This document shows, piece after piece, positions 1 through 7,435 of a stretch of 23,697 nt of DNA. The stretch lies in assembly GCA_964597305.1 (NCBI GenBank), contig CAZQWU010000017.1, positions 1 through 23,697 of the forward strand, read 5' to 3'. Positions within the stretch are counted from its first letter, which is position 1, and each line of letters begins with the position of its first letter. Source of the stretch: UBA7398 sp964597305. Lineage in GTDB: Bacteria > Actinomycetota > Actinomycetes > Nanopelagicales > Nanopelagicaceae. The notes under the pieces are model-generated. The model was not told the DNA's origin, searched no databases, and was given only the letters and a program-made list of their open reading frames with translations. The translations under genes and the position numbers were made by a program.

Positions 1-54
1 GAGAGTCGCGCGTTTTTTCAGCGAGAAATCAACAAATGCGCGTTGAGACCACAT
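1..54 (-). CDS. DUF5318-type protein, N-terminal fragment
   Basis: A leftward reading frame opens with ATG at 54 and runs off the window edge after 18 codons, beginning M-W-S-Q-R-A-F-V-D-F-S-L-K-K-R-A-T-L. The pattern of a glutamine, then a valine-aspartate pair and an aliphatic-basic run ending in a basic-x-leucine, resembles the start of the small DUF5318 actinobacterial proteins (Mycobacterium Rv0049-like) as I remember them. These have no established function. It is divergent from the MFS gene, with about 35 bases between the two starts. Only 18 residues are visible, so the family call is tentative; the two plus-strand frames open here show nothing recognisable. Confidence 0.45.
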   Translation of the reverse strand, partial: MWSQRAFVDFSLKKRATL

Positions 55-89
55 AAAGCAAAGAATAAACCTAAATAAGTAACTACGCT

Positions 90-1349
90 TTGGCTGTGAT
101 TCGCAAGCTTCTATCTGTACGTTGGGTGGGCCAATTTACCGATGGAATATTCCAAACTGGTCTTGCTTCGTTTGTTCTTTTTTCACCAGAGCGACAACCC
201 AATGCAATGGCGGCAGCAGTTGCGTTTGCGGTCGTCTTACTTCCGTATTCGTTTATCGGTCCATTTATTGGAACGATTCTGGATCGCATTTCACGGTCGC
301 GTATTTTGATGGTGGCAAATGGACTTCGCTCGATTACTTTGCTCTGTATTGCGTGGCTAGTTCATCAAGGTCAAACTGGCGTACTTTTAACTGCAGTAGT
401 GCTTGTTGCATTCGGCATTAATCGATTAATTCTTGCAGGTTTAAGTGCGGGATTGCCATTGATTGTTGATCGTAAAAAATTACTTGGTATCAATGCATTG
501 GCAGTGACCGGGGGAACGGTTGCCGTTGTTCTTGGCGGTGGCGCTGGAATTGGATTGCGGCGATTTCTTGACTCGCATACCCAAGCTAACTTTGCTGATG
601 CTGGATTAATTCTCGTAGCGGCATCAGCGTATTTCGTTGCAGCGGCGCTTGCTGGATTTATGCCGAAAAAATCACTCGGACCTTTGCCACATGAATTACA
701 TGGCGGAACGATTCGAGAACGATTTCAAGAGTTGCGTGATGGCTTGGATTTAATGAGAAAACTCGGTGATGTGTACCTCGGTATTTTTGCCACTGCAACG
801 CATCGATTTGGTCTCAATGCATTAACCCTGATGGCGCTGTTGTTAGAGCGCAATACATTTCATAGCGCAGATGATCCGGAAGCTGGTTTGGCGGGGCTTG
901 CATTAGCGATAACAGTGGCGGGAATCGGAATTGGAATAGGTGCGCTGATTGCGCCATTTGGCGTCAGTCAATTTGGTCGACATGGGTGGATCCGCGCGAC
1001 ATTATTTTGTAGTGGAATCATGCCGGTGGTTCTTGCATTTTCTCAGAGCGAATTTATTTTATTAGCCACAGCATTTTTCGTCGGGTTATTTGGTCAATGC
1101 GTCAAAGTAACAAATGATGCGCTTGTTCAATCTAAAGTTCCTGATGAATTTCGTGGACGTGTTTTTGCTGTGTATGACGTGTTGATGAATATCGCAATTG
1201 TCAGTGGTGCGTTGACTGCAGCGATAGTTCTACCGACAAGTGGTTTAGGTGCAACAACTCCGTTAATTGTTGCTGGTGCTTATTTTCTAGTTTCGTTTGG
1301 AGTTCTTCGCACTAAGAATTTTCACGCTGATAGGCAGCCCACCAGTTAA
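90..1349 (+). CDS. Major facilitator superfamily (MFS) transporter
   Basis: This is a 419-residue inner-membrane protein made almost wholly of hydrophobic helices separated by short charged loops, consistent with a 10-12 helix MFS exporter. A conserved-looking cytoplasmic loop, D-R-I-S-R-S-R, follows the second helix at about residues 65-71, as in the MFS motif A region. A second loop, V-P-D-E-F-R-G-R, lies at about residues 349-356. An in-frame stop at 72-74 limits the N-terminus. The start is TTG at 90 or GTG at 96; neither has a clear Shine-Dalgarno sequence. The substrate cannot be inferred. The last 38 bases overlap the 3' end of the convergent CCA-adding enzyme gene, so the two transcripts are antisense to each other at their ends. 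Confidence 0.85.
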   Translation: MAVIRKLLSVRWVGQFTDGIFQTGLASFVLFSPERQPNAMAAAVAFAVVLLPYSFIGPFIGTILDRISRSRILMVANGLRSITLLCIAWLVHQGQTGVLLTAVVLVAFGINRLILAGLSAGLPLIVDRKKLLGINALAVTGGTVAVVLGGGAGIGLRRFLDSHTQANFADAGLILVAASAYFVAAALAGFMPKKSLGPLPHELHGGTIRERFQELRDGLDLMRKLGDVYLGIFATATHRFGLNALTLMALLLERNTFHSADDPEAGLAGLALAITVAGIGIGIGALIAPFGVSQFGRHGWIRATLFCSGIMPVVLAFSQSEFILLATAFFVGLFGQCVKVTNDALVQSKVPDEFRGRVFAVYDVLMNIAIVSGALTAAIVLPTSGLGATTPLIVAGAYFLVSFGVLRTKNFHADRQPTS

Positions 1350-2757
1350 GTAATTCAGTTGTTGCTCGCGCTTCTCCAAGTGGACCGTGCTCTAATCGAA
1401 GTTCTAAAAGATGGTCATATGCTTTTCCAATTGCCGGACCAGCGGCAATGTTGAGCAATTTCATTATCTGGTTACCGTCGAGGTCGGGTCGAATTTTATT
1501 GAGCTCTTCTTGCGCCATTAATTCAACGATGCGAGTTTCTAGTTGATCATAAGTTTTTGCTAACAGCTCTGCTTTCCGTTTGTTGCGCGTTGTGCAATCC
1601 GCGCGAGTTAAAACGTGGAGATGAGTTAGGAGTTCGCCTGCATCGCGGACATAGCGACGGACCGCTGAATCTGTCCATTCGCCATCACCATAACCATGGA
1701 AGCGCAGGTGGAGAAATACCAGTGTTCCAACTGCCTCAACAATCTCGCTAGAAAATCGAAGTTTTCGAAGTCGCTCACGAGCCATTCGCGCACCGACAAC
1801 TTCATGGTGGTGGAAGGAGACGCCACCGCCCGGAATAAGCGCTCTCGTCTTTGGTTTGCCAATGTCATGTAATAGTGCAGCGAGACGAATAATCAGATTG
1901 GGTCCGCCAAGGCGAGCTTCGAGCGCAATCGCTTGTTCCAGCACAGTAAGTGTGTGTTCATAAACATCTTTATGGTGGTGATGTTCATCAACTTCTAGTT
2001 GAAGTTGTGGAATTTCTGGAATGACTAACTTCGCTAGCCCGGTCTCTACTAAGAGCGTAATTCCTGCGCGCGGATTATTCGACATGATGAGTTTGGTTAA
2101 TTCGTCGCATACTCGTTCTGCCGACACAATGTTGATTCGATCAGCCATAGACGTCATTGCAGAAACAATTTCCTCATCAACAGTGAAATGTAATTGGCTT
2201 GCGAATCGAGCGGCGCGCAACATTCGTAACGGATCATCACTAAAAAGTTCCGTGGCGGCGCGAGGTGTTTTAAGTATTTGTTTTGCAAGGTCCATCACAC
2301 CGTTATGCGGGTCAATAAATTGTGGAGTGGGCGTTGTTAATTCCAATGCCATCGCATTCACAGTGAAATCTCTACGACCTAAATCGCCCTCGAGTGAATC
2401 ACCAAAATTAACTTCTGGTTTTCTGCTACTGGGGTCATAACTTTCGCTTCGATAGGTAGTAACTTCCACTGTGATATCGCCCTTTTTCCCAGCGATCGTT
2501 CCAAATTGAGCTCCGGTTTCCCAGATTGAATCCGCCCATGCATTAAGAATTTTCTTTGTCTCATGTGGTCGCGCATTTGTTGTGAAATCTAGATCGTGAG
2601 AAAGTTTTCCTAATATTGCATCACGAACAGGACCACCAACGAGCGCGAGGCGGAATCCACTCGCGCGAAATGCATCGGCGAGCGATTGTGCTTGTGGTGC
2701 TCGTGAAGTTAGCGTTGCAATCGCAAGTTCTTGTGCGGCTTGCGCTGGGGTACTCAT
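1312..2757 (-). CDS. pcnA: CCA-adding tRNA nucleotidyltransferase
   Basis: The enzyme adds or repairs the 3' CCA of tRNAs from CTP and ATP. The 481-residue protein has the class II nucleotidyltransferase head: L-V-G-G-P-V-R-D at 39-46, catalytic D-L-D at 55-57, R-R-D-F-T-V-N-A at 128-135 and D-D-P-L-R-M-L-R-A-A-R-F at 174-185. A C-terminal HD domain follows (H-D-I-G-K at 297-301) with an upstream histidine cluster at 259-262. The ATG at 2757 is preferred over a TTG nine bases upstream. It is divergent from the Nudix gene with 32 bases between starts, the same arrangement as pcnA/mutT4 in Mycobacterium. The symbol pcnA follows actinobacterial usage; the protein is a CCA enzyme, although poly(A) polymerase activity cannot be excluded by sequence. 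Confidence 0.95.
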   Translation of the reverse strand: MSTPAQAAQELAIATLTSRAPQAQSLADAFRASGFRLALVGGPVRDAILGKLSHDLDFTTNARPHETKKILNAWADSIWETGAQFGTIAGKKGDITVEVTTYRSESYDPSSRKPEVNFGDSLEGDLGRRDFTVNAMALELTTPTPQFIDPHNGVMDLAKQILKTPRAATELFSDDPLRMLRAARFASQLHFTVDEEIVSAMTSMADRINIVSAERVCDELTKLIMSNNPRAGITLLVETGLAKLVIPEIPQLQLEVDEHHHHKDVYEHTLTVLEQAIALEARLGGPNLIIRLAALLHDIGKPKTRALIPGGGVSFHHHEVVGARMARERLRKLRFSSEIVEAVGTLVFLHLRFHGYGDGEWTDSAVRRYVRDAGELLTHLHVLTRADCTTRNKRKAELLAKTYDQLETRIVELMAQEELNKIRPDLDGNQIMKLLNIAAGPAIGKAYDHLLELRLEHGPLGEARATTELLNWWAAYQRENS

Positions 2758-2789
2758 AACGACCAAGGCTAGACGAGTACCCTTCCGTC

Positions 2790-3335
2790 ATGACCCCGGC
2801 ACCTAGTGCGGGCGGCGAAGATGCGCGTAAAAAGCGACGGCGGAAACGTCCCCCACGAAAAAAGAATTCACACGCCAAAAAAAATCAGGGCAAACGCCCC
2901 TACGCAAAGCGCGTTGATGAAACCAGTGCAGGTGGTTTAGTAATCGATTCCACTGGCACACAAGGTTTATTAATTGGTCGGCGAGACATCAAAGATCAAA
3001 GTAAGGAGCGCTTGTTATGGTCCTTACCAAAAGGCCATATTGAAGAGGGTGAAACGCCAGAACAAGCGGCAGTGCGTGAAGTGGCTGAAGAGACTGGAAT
3101 CCAAAGCGAAATTTTGCGATCGCTTGGTGTTATTGATTTTTGGTTTATGGCTGGTGGAAAGCGAATTCATAAAACTGTCCATCACTTTCTCTTTCGAGAA
3201 ACTGGTGGAAAACTTGCTCCGCAAGTTACAGAAGTCGATGATGTTCAATGGTTCCCGCTCGACAAGATTGCAGAAACACTTGCCTATCCTGATGAACGAA
3301 AACTCATCCTACGATCTGGCGATCTGACCTCATGA
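2790..3335 (+). CDS. Nudix hydrolase, MutT4-like
   Basis: This is a 181-residue Nudix-family pyrophosphohydrolase. The full Nudix box runs from G82 to I104 (G-H-I-E-E-G-E-T, then R96-E97-V98-A99-E100-E101-T102-G103), with the metal-binding glutamates present. The domain covers about residues 42-178. Residues 13-42 form an unusually basic, low-complexity tail rich in Lys and Arg, which could bind nucleic acid or may simply be disordered. Its position, divergent from pcnA and followed by DUF6049 and murJ, matches Mycobacterium mutT4 (Rv3908). The substrate is not determined by the sequence; oxidised or dinucleoside polyphosphates are typical for the family. The stop overlaps the next start as ATGA, implying translational coupling. 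Confidence 0.9.
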   Translation: MTPAPSAGGEDARKKRRRKRPPRKKNSHAKKNQGKRPYAKRVDETSAGGLVIDSTGTQGLLIGRRDIKDQSKERLLWSLPKGHIEEGETPEQAAVREVAEETGIQSEILRSLGVIDFWFMAGGKRIHKTVHHFLFRETGGKLAPQVTEVDDVQWFPLDKIAETLAYPDERKLILRSGDLTS

Positions 3336-4477
3336 AAAAATTTCTCACCGCTATCGTGCTTTTTTTCTTTTCAGTATTTTTGTTTATTTTCAGCACTCCG
3401 TCGCCATTGTCAGCAGCAGAGCAAATTCCCGTTGTGCTTACTGAGCGGGCTCATATGGGACTGGATGGAACTTTCTATGATGATGAGCTTGCCTCTTTGT
3501 TATTACCGAGTCAGCGGTTAGGGCAATTAGTTTTTGCACCAACTCGTGCAAATAAAGTTTGGTATATCGATGCTGCGCTCCTTGACCAAGTGCAAGCGAT
3601 GACAGATGGGTATTCGGTACGAGTTGCTGGAAAAGTTGATGAAGTTACCGCTGGTACTGGAATGACAATTGCATCGAGTTGGCTCGCAGCTCTTAAACAA
3701 GTCGTGCGAATTAATACTGTGTACGCACTGCCGTATGGCGCACCGGCTTCTTCCTGGCTTGAGCGAGTAGCTCCCAACGAGCTTCGATATTACGAAGCAA
3801 ATTCGCAACTGAAAGTTATTTTCTATTCGGGAAAGTACGCCGATATGGTCGCTCAATATCCCGGTCAAAAATCCCCGAGCATCCCGGGCGAGACGCAGAA
3901 TACGTACTTTCAGTTACGACGAGACCTTAAAGGTTTTCTTAAAGTATTGGATATCCAAGACACTGACCCTTACCGATTAGGTATTTCGCAGCTCACCAGC
4001 CCGTCACTCTCGCGCAATGATTCGCTCCGATTAGCAAGGGTTTTTTCGCAAGATTTTCAATCCTTATCAAAACGATTGCGAGTGGTTGTAGGTAAATACA
4101 CCATTACCTCTACAAATGAAAAAATCCCTGTGACAATCGTCAATAATTTTAATAAAGATGTAACTTTATCTATGGCAGTTACACCGCTCAATGGGAAAGT
4201 AACAGTCTCACCTATTCGCGACTTCACTGTCGCTGCACAATCAAAATTAATTGTGCCAATAAAAGTGCATGTGGTGGCTTCAGGAACTTCGACGTTAATG
4301 GTCCAACTGAAATCTCCTGAGGCAGTCTCAGTCGGTAAACCTGTGGAACTACCGCTTCGACTATCTGTGATTAGCCCCATTGCAACATGGATTACAACTG
4401 TGTCAGCAATTGTTTTGTTATTAGCAGGCGTCACTCAGAGCGTTCGACGAGTAAAGAAACGAAATCATGAGCGATGA
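3332..4477 (+). CDS. DUF6049-like exported, membrane-anchored protein
   Basis: This 381-residue protein has an N-terminal signal peptide (two lysines, a strongly hydrophobic stretch to about residue 22, cleavage near S-A-A at 27-29). A beta-rich extracytoplasmic region follows. One C-terminal membrane helix lies at about 350-368, with a basic tail (R-R-V-K-K-R) left in the cytoplasm. The topology and the place between the Nudix gene and murJ match the Rv3909/DUF6049 family. Known mycobacterial and streptomycete members are much longer (about 700-800 residues from memory), so this is a shortened form. The function is unknown; the conserved link to murJ suggests a cell-envelope role, by inference. 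It overlaps the Nudix gene by 4 bases and murJ by 11. Confidence 0.75.
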   Translation: MKKFLTAIVLFFFSVFLFIFSTPSPLSAAEQIPVVLTERAHMGLDGTFYDDELASLLLPSQRLGQLVFAPTRANKVWYIDAALLDQVQAMTDGYSVRVAGKVDEVTAGTGMTIASSWLAALKQVVRINTVYALPYGAPASSWLERVAPNELRYYEANSQLKVIFYSGKYADMVAQYPGQKSPSIPGETQNTYFQLRRDLKGFLKVLDIQDTDPYRLGISQLTSPSLSRNDSLRLARVFSQDFQSLSKRLRVVVGKYTITSTNEKIPVTIVNNFNKDVTLSMAVTPLNGKVTVSPIRDFTVAAQSKLIVPIKVHVVASGTSTLMVQLKSPEAVSVGKPVELPLRLSVISPIATWITTVSAIVLLLAGVTQSVRRVKKRNHER

Positions 4478-6062
4478 TCAACAAATAATTCGTGCTTCGA
4501 GCGTGATGGCGCTTGGCACTATTTTTTCGCGCATTACAGGTTTGATAAGAAATCTTTTGTTGGTGGCCGTTCTTGGCACTGCAATTCTTGGTGATACATA
4601 CAACGTTGGTAACACTATGCCTAACATTGTTTATAACCTGCTCATCGGTGGTTCACTTACCGCAGTTTTCGTTCCACAAATTGTTCGCGCAACTCGTCAC
4701 GCTGATGGTGGTAGCGCCTACATTTCGCGATTATTTACGTTTATCGCGACAATTTTGCTTGTTATCACAGTGTTGGCAATTGCATGTGCGCCGTTATTAG
4801 TTCATCTCTATTCGCCATCGTTTACCGGAAGAACGTTTGATATCACTGTTTCCTTTATGCGTTTTTGCTTACCTCAGATTTTCTTTATGGGTATTTTCGC
4901 GCTTTTGGGCCAGATCGCGAATGCACGTTCAGTTTTTGGCCCCATGATGTGGGCACCAATTTTGAACAATCTCGTTGCTATTGCCATTTTCGCAGTGTTT
5001 ATTTCGCAGGAGCTTGAACTTAATACGATCTCTGACAGTCAGGTTCAATTCTTAGGACTCGGAACTACGTTGGGAATTGTCGTACAAGCGCTTGTATTAC
5101 TCCCGGTGCTCTCGCGAGCTGGCGTTTCACTTCGTGCACGTTTTGATTGGAAAGGATCTGGACTCACTCATTCCATTCGGTTAGCTGGTTGGACCATTCT
5201 TTTTGTTCTGATTTCTCAGATTGGTTATCTGATCACTGTAAATCTGGCGACCCGGGCATCAACTCAAGCGCTAGAACAGGGAATCTCGTACGGTGTTGGA
5301 TACACACCATATAGCAACGCTTATTTAATCCTTTTGTTGCCCCATTCAATCGCAACAATCTCTCTTGTTACGGCAATTTTACCTTCGTTATCTAATTTCG
5401 TTATCGATAACCAACTCGAAAAGTTGCGAGCTCAGATCATTAAAGCAATTCGTCTCGTTGGTGTCGTAACTGTACCGAGTTCACTTTTCTTTCTTTTCTT
5501 TGGTCGATTAATGTCAGATGTTCTATTTTTTGGAATCAGCCCTAACGATGCGCGTTATATAGGGTACGTGCTTGCGGCATTCTCTTTAGCGGTGATTCCG
5601 CTGAGCATTAATCTCATTGCCATACGAGGTCTAAACGCCTTTGAAAATACCCGCGCACAAGTAGTTTCGAATTGTGTGATTAATGGTATTGCGATTGTTT
5701 TTTCGTTGGGTAGTTATTTCTATCTTTCAACCAAGTGGATCACGGTCGGATTGGCTGGCTCTTTTACATTGAGTTATTGGGTGGGAACTTTCTCAACGAT
5801 TTGGTTGCTTGAAAAAAAGAGTGGGGTCATTGAGAAAAAAGGCATTATCTCTGCCTATGCAAAAATGTTCTTCGCCTCTGCGATAGCGATTGTTCCTGCT
5901 TACGCTATGAGTCGCTGGCTAACGAGCGTACATATTCCCGGTGGGAATTCTTTGGTCCTGATCATTGTTCTTACAGTGAGTTTTCTCGGTTTTCTCTTCA
6001 CAGCAAAGGCGCTCAAGATTGAAGAGGTTGATGAAACCGTTCGAACAATTATCAAGCGGTAA
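4467..6062 (+). CDS. murJ: Lipid II flippase MurJ (MviN family)
   Basis: MurJ moves lipid-linked peptidoglycan precursor across the cytoplasmic membrane. The 531-residue protein is hydrophobic throughout, with about 14 predicted helices. It starts with the family hallmark S-R-I-T-G-L-I-R at 21-28 and continues with N-x-M-P-N at 49-53 and an L-x-G-G-S-L-x-x-V-F-V-P segment near 59-70. The start ATG lies inside the end of the DUF6049 gene, so translation is probably coupled. Mycobacterial MviN carries a long C-terminal cytoplasmic pseudokinase and extracytoplasmic region (about 1,180 residues in total); here the protein stops right after the last helix (E-V-D-E-T-V-R-T-I-I-K-R), so the regulatory part is missing. 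Confidence 0.93.
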   Translation: MSDDQQIIRASSVMALGTIFSRITGLIRNLLLVAVLGTAILGDTYNVGNTMPNIVYNLLIGGSLTAVFVPQIVRATRHADGGSAYISRLFTFIATILLVITVLAIACAPLLVHLYSPSFTGRTFDITVSFMRFCLPQIFFMGIFALLGQIANARSVFGPMMWAPILNNLVAIAIFAVFISQELELNTISDSQVQFLGLGTTLGIVVQALVLLPVLSRAGVSLRARFDWKGSGLTHSIRLAGWTILFVLISQIGYLITVNLATRASTQALEQGISYGVGYTPYSNAYLILLLPHSIATISLVTAILPSLSNFVIDNQLEKLRAQIIKAIRLVGVVTVPSSLFFLFFGRLMSDVLFFGISPNDARYIGYVLAAFSLAVIPLSINLIAIRGLNAFENTRAQVVSNCVINGIAIVFSLGSYFYLSTKWITVGLAGSFTLSYWVGTFSTIWLLEKKSGVIEKKGIISAYAKMFFASAIAIVPAYAMSRWLTSVHIPGGNSLVLIIVLTVSFLGFLFTAKALKIEEVDETVRTIIKR

Positions 6063-6064
6063 TT

Positions 6065-6089
6065 GTTAAGAGATTATTCGTTAAGAGAT
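6065..6089. repeat. Perfect 10-bp direct repeat upstream of trxB
   Basis: GTTAAGAGAT occurs at 6065-6074 and again at 6080-6089, separated by TATTC, so the period is 15 bases. It occupies most of the 38-base murJ-trxB spacer, just before the trxB Shine-Dalgarno sequence. It may be an operator or a chance duplication; no regulator is identified. Confidence 0.6.
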
Positions 6090-6100
6090 AAGGTGGGAAC

Positions 6101-7045
6101 GTGGGTAGCGTTATAGACGACACCATTCATTCGGTAGTCATAGTCGGATCGGGTCCAGCTGGTTATACCGCTGCAGTTTATGCCGCTCGCGCTCAACTCC
6201 AACCAATCGTTTATGAAGGTTCTGTCACTGCTGGTGGCGCATTGATGAATACAACAGAGGTTGAGAATTTTCCTGGATTCGAAAACGGAATTATGGGACC
6301 TGATTTGATGGATCAAATGCGCAAGCAAGCGCAACGTTTTGGTGCACAACTCATTACCGACGACATTGTTGAGATGAAACTTTCTGGTGATGTTAAGGAA
6401 TTGAAAGATGGGTCGGGAAATATTATTCGCACGAAATCGGTCATTCTCGCTACGGGATCTGCTTATAAAGAAATTGGTTTAGAGAACGAGAAACGTTTAT
6501 CTGGCCGCGGTGTTTCCTGGTGTGCTACATGTGATGGATTCTTCTTCCGCAACGTTGAAATCGCAGTTGTCGGTGGTGGTGACTCTGCTATGGAAGAAGC
6601 GAATTTCTTAACGAAATTTGCCAGCAAGGTTTATGTTATTCATCGTCGTGATTCTCTCCGCGCATCAAAGATTATGGCTGAGCGTGCTCAAGCAAATCCA
6701 AAAATCGAATTTATTTTTAATACTGAAGTAACTGATGTACTTGGTGATGAGAAAGTTGTTGGACTTGCGCTACGAAATACAGTTACTGGTGCCGTTTCAA
6801 CTAAAGAGGTAAGTGCGCTCTTTGTTGCAATTGGCCACCTGCCTCGAAGTGAGCTCGTCAAGGGCCAAATCACCCTCGATAATGAGGGTTATGTCGTTGT
6901 CGAAGGTCGATCAACGCGGACAAATCTTGCTGGGGTCTTTGCCTGTGGTGATCTCGTTGATCACACATATCGACAAGCTATTACCGCGGCGGGTTCGGGG
7001 TGCCAGGCGGCCCTCGATGCGGAAAGATTCTTGTCGGGACATTAA
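6101..7045 (+). CDS. trxB: Thioredoxin reductase (NADPH)
   Basis: This FAD enzyme passes electrons from NADPH to thioredoxin in the cytoplasm. The 314-residue protein shows the FAD-binding G-S-G-P-A-G at 16-21, the redox-active C141-A-T-C144-D-G, the NADPH-binding G-G-G-D-S-A at 158-163 followed by H-R-R-D-S-L-R-A-S at 181-189, and the C-terminal FAD motif C-G-D at 282-284. Length and order are those of low-molecular-weight bacterial TrxB. The GTG start at 6101 is preceded by AAGGTGG at 6090-6096. It sits directly after murJ; the sigM-rsmM pair found between them in Mycobacterium is absent. The trxA gene follows after 41 bases. Confidence 0.97.
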   Translation: MGSVIDDTIHSVVIVGSGPAGYTAAVYAARAQLQPIVYEGSVTAGGALMNTTEVENFPGFENGIMGPDLMDQMRKQAQRFGAQLITDDIVEMKLSGDVKELKDGSGNIIRTKSVILATGSAYKEIGLENEKRLSGRGVSWCATCDGFFFRNVEIAVVGGGDSAMEEANFLTKFASKVYVIHRRDSLRASKIMAERAQANPKIEFIFNTEVTDVLGDEKVVGLALRNTVTGAVSTKEVSALFVAIGHLPRSELVKGQITLDNEGYVVVEGRSTRTNLAGVFACGDLVDHTYRQAITAAGSGCQAALDAERFLSGH

Positions 7046-7086
7046 GTCGAAGTTTTCACAAAAAAGATCGAGCGAAGGAGAACATC

Positions 7087-7413
7087 GTGGGAGCAACACA
7101 AGCAGTAACAACGGCCAACTTTAGTGATGTGGTTTTGAAGAGCAGCACGCCAGTTCTTGTTGATTTTTGGGCGGAGTGGTGCGGGCCATGCCGAGCTGTT
7201 GCACCAATCTTGGAAGAAATCGCAACTGAATATGGCTCAAAGATCAAGATCGTCAAACTCAATACTGATGAAGAACAGGCGATTGCCATGCAATACGGGA
7301 TTAGTTCAATTCCCACCATGAATGTTTTTGTTGGTGGTCAAGTAGTGAAATCAATTGTTGGCGCAAAACCTAAACCTATGTTGCTTAAAGAGTTGGAGCA
7401 ATTCATCGCTTAG
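7087..7413 (+). CDS. trxA: Thioredoxin
   Basis: This is the small cytoplasmic disulfide reductant, recycled by the TrxB encoded just upstream. With GTG at 7087 the protein is 108 residues, the normal size. It has the active site W31-C-G-P-C35, the buried aspartate in V-D-F-W (D26), and the cis-proline P76 in S-I-P-T. The chosen start has a good Shine-Dalgarno sequence (AAGGAG at about 7075-7080). The frame is also open upstream to 7000, but that would overlap trxB and add residues unlike a thioredoxin. Confidence 0.97.
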   Translation: MGATQAVTTANFSDVVLKSSTPVLVDFWAEWCGPCRAVAPILEEIATEYGSKIKIVKLNTDEEQAIAMQYGISSIPTMNVFVGGQVVKSIVGAKPKPMLLKELEQFIA

Positions 7414-7435
7414 GTGATGAGTTCGCCTTTTGGTT

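Noticed and set aside
1..78. Open plus-strand frame at the left edge as the end of an upstream gene
   Set aside because: Its 25 residues show nothing recognisable, and the leftward DUF5318-like start on the opposite strand explains the same bases better.
2021..2440. 139-codon plus-strand frame inside pcnA
   Set aside because: Antisense to conserved nucleotidyltransferase motifs, with no recognisable family features.
6095..6112. SigR-type promoter (GGGAAC ... GTT) at trxB
   Set aside because: The spacing is only 9 bases, far below the 18-19 expected, and the GGG overlaps the ribosome-binding region.
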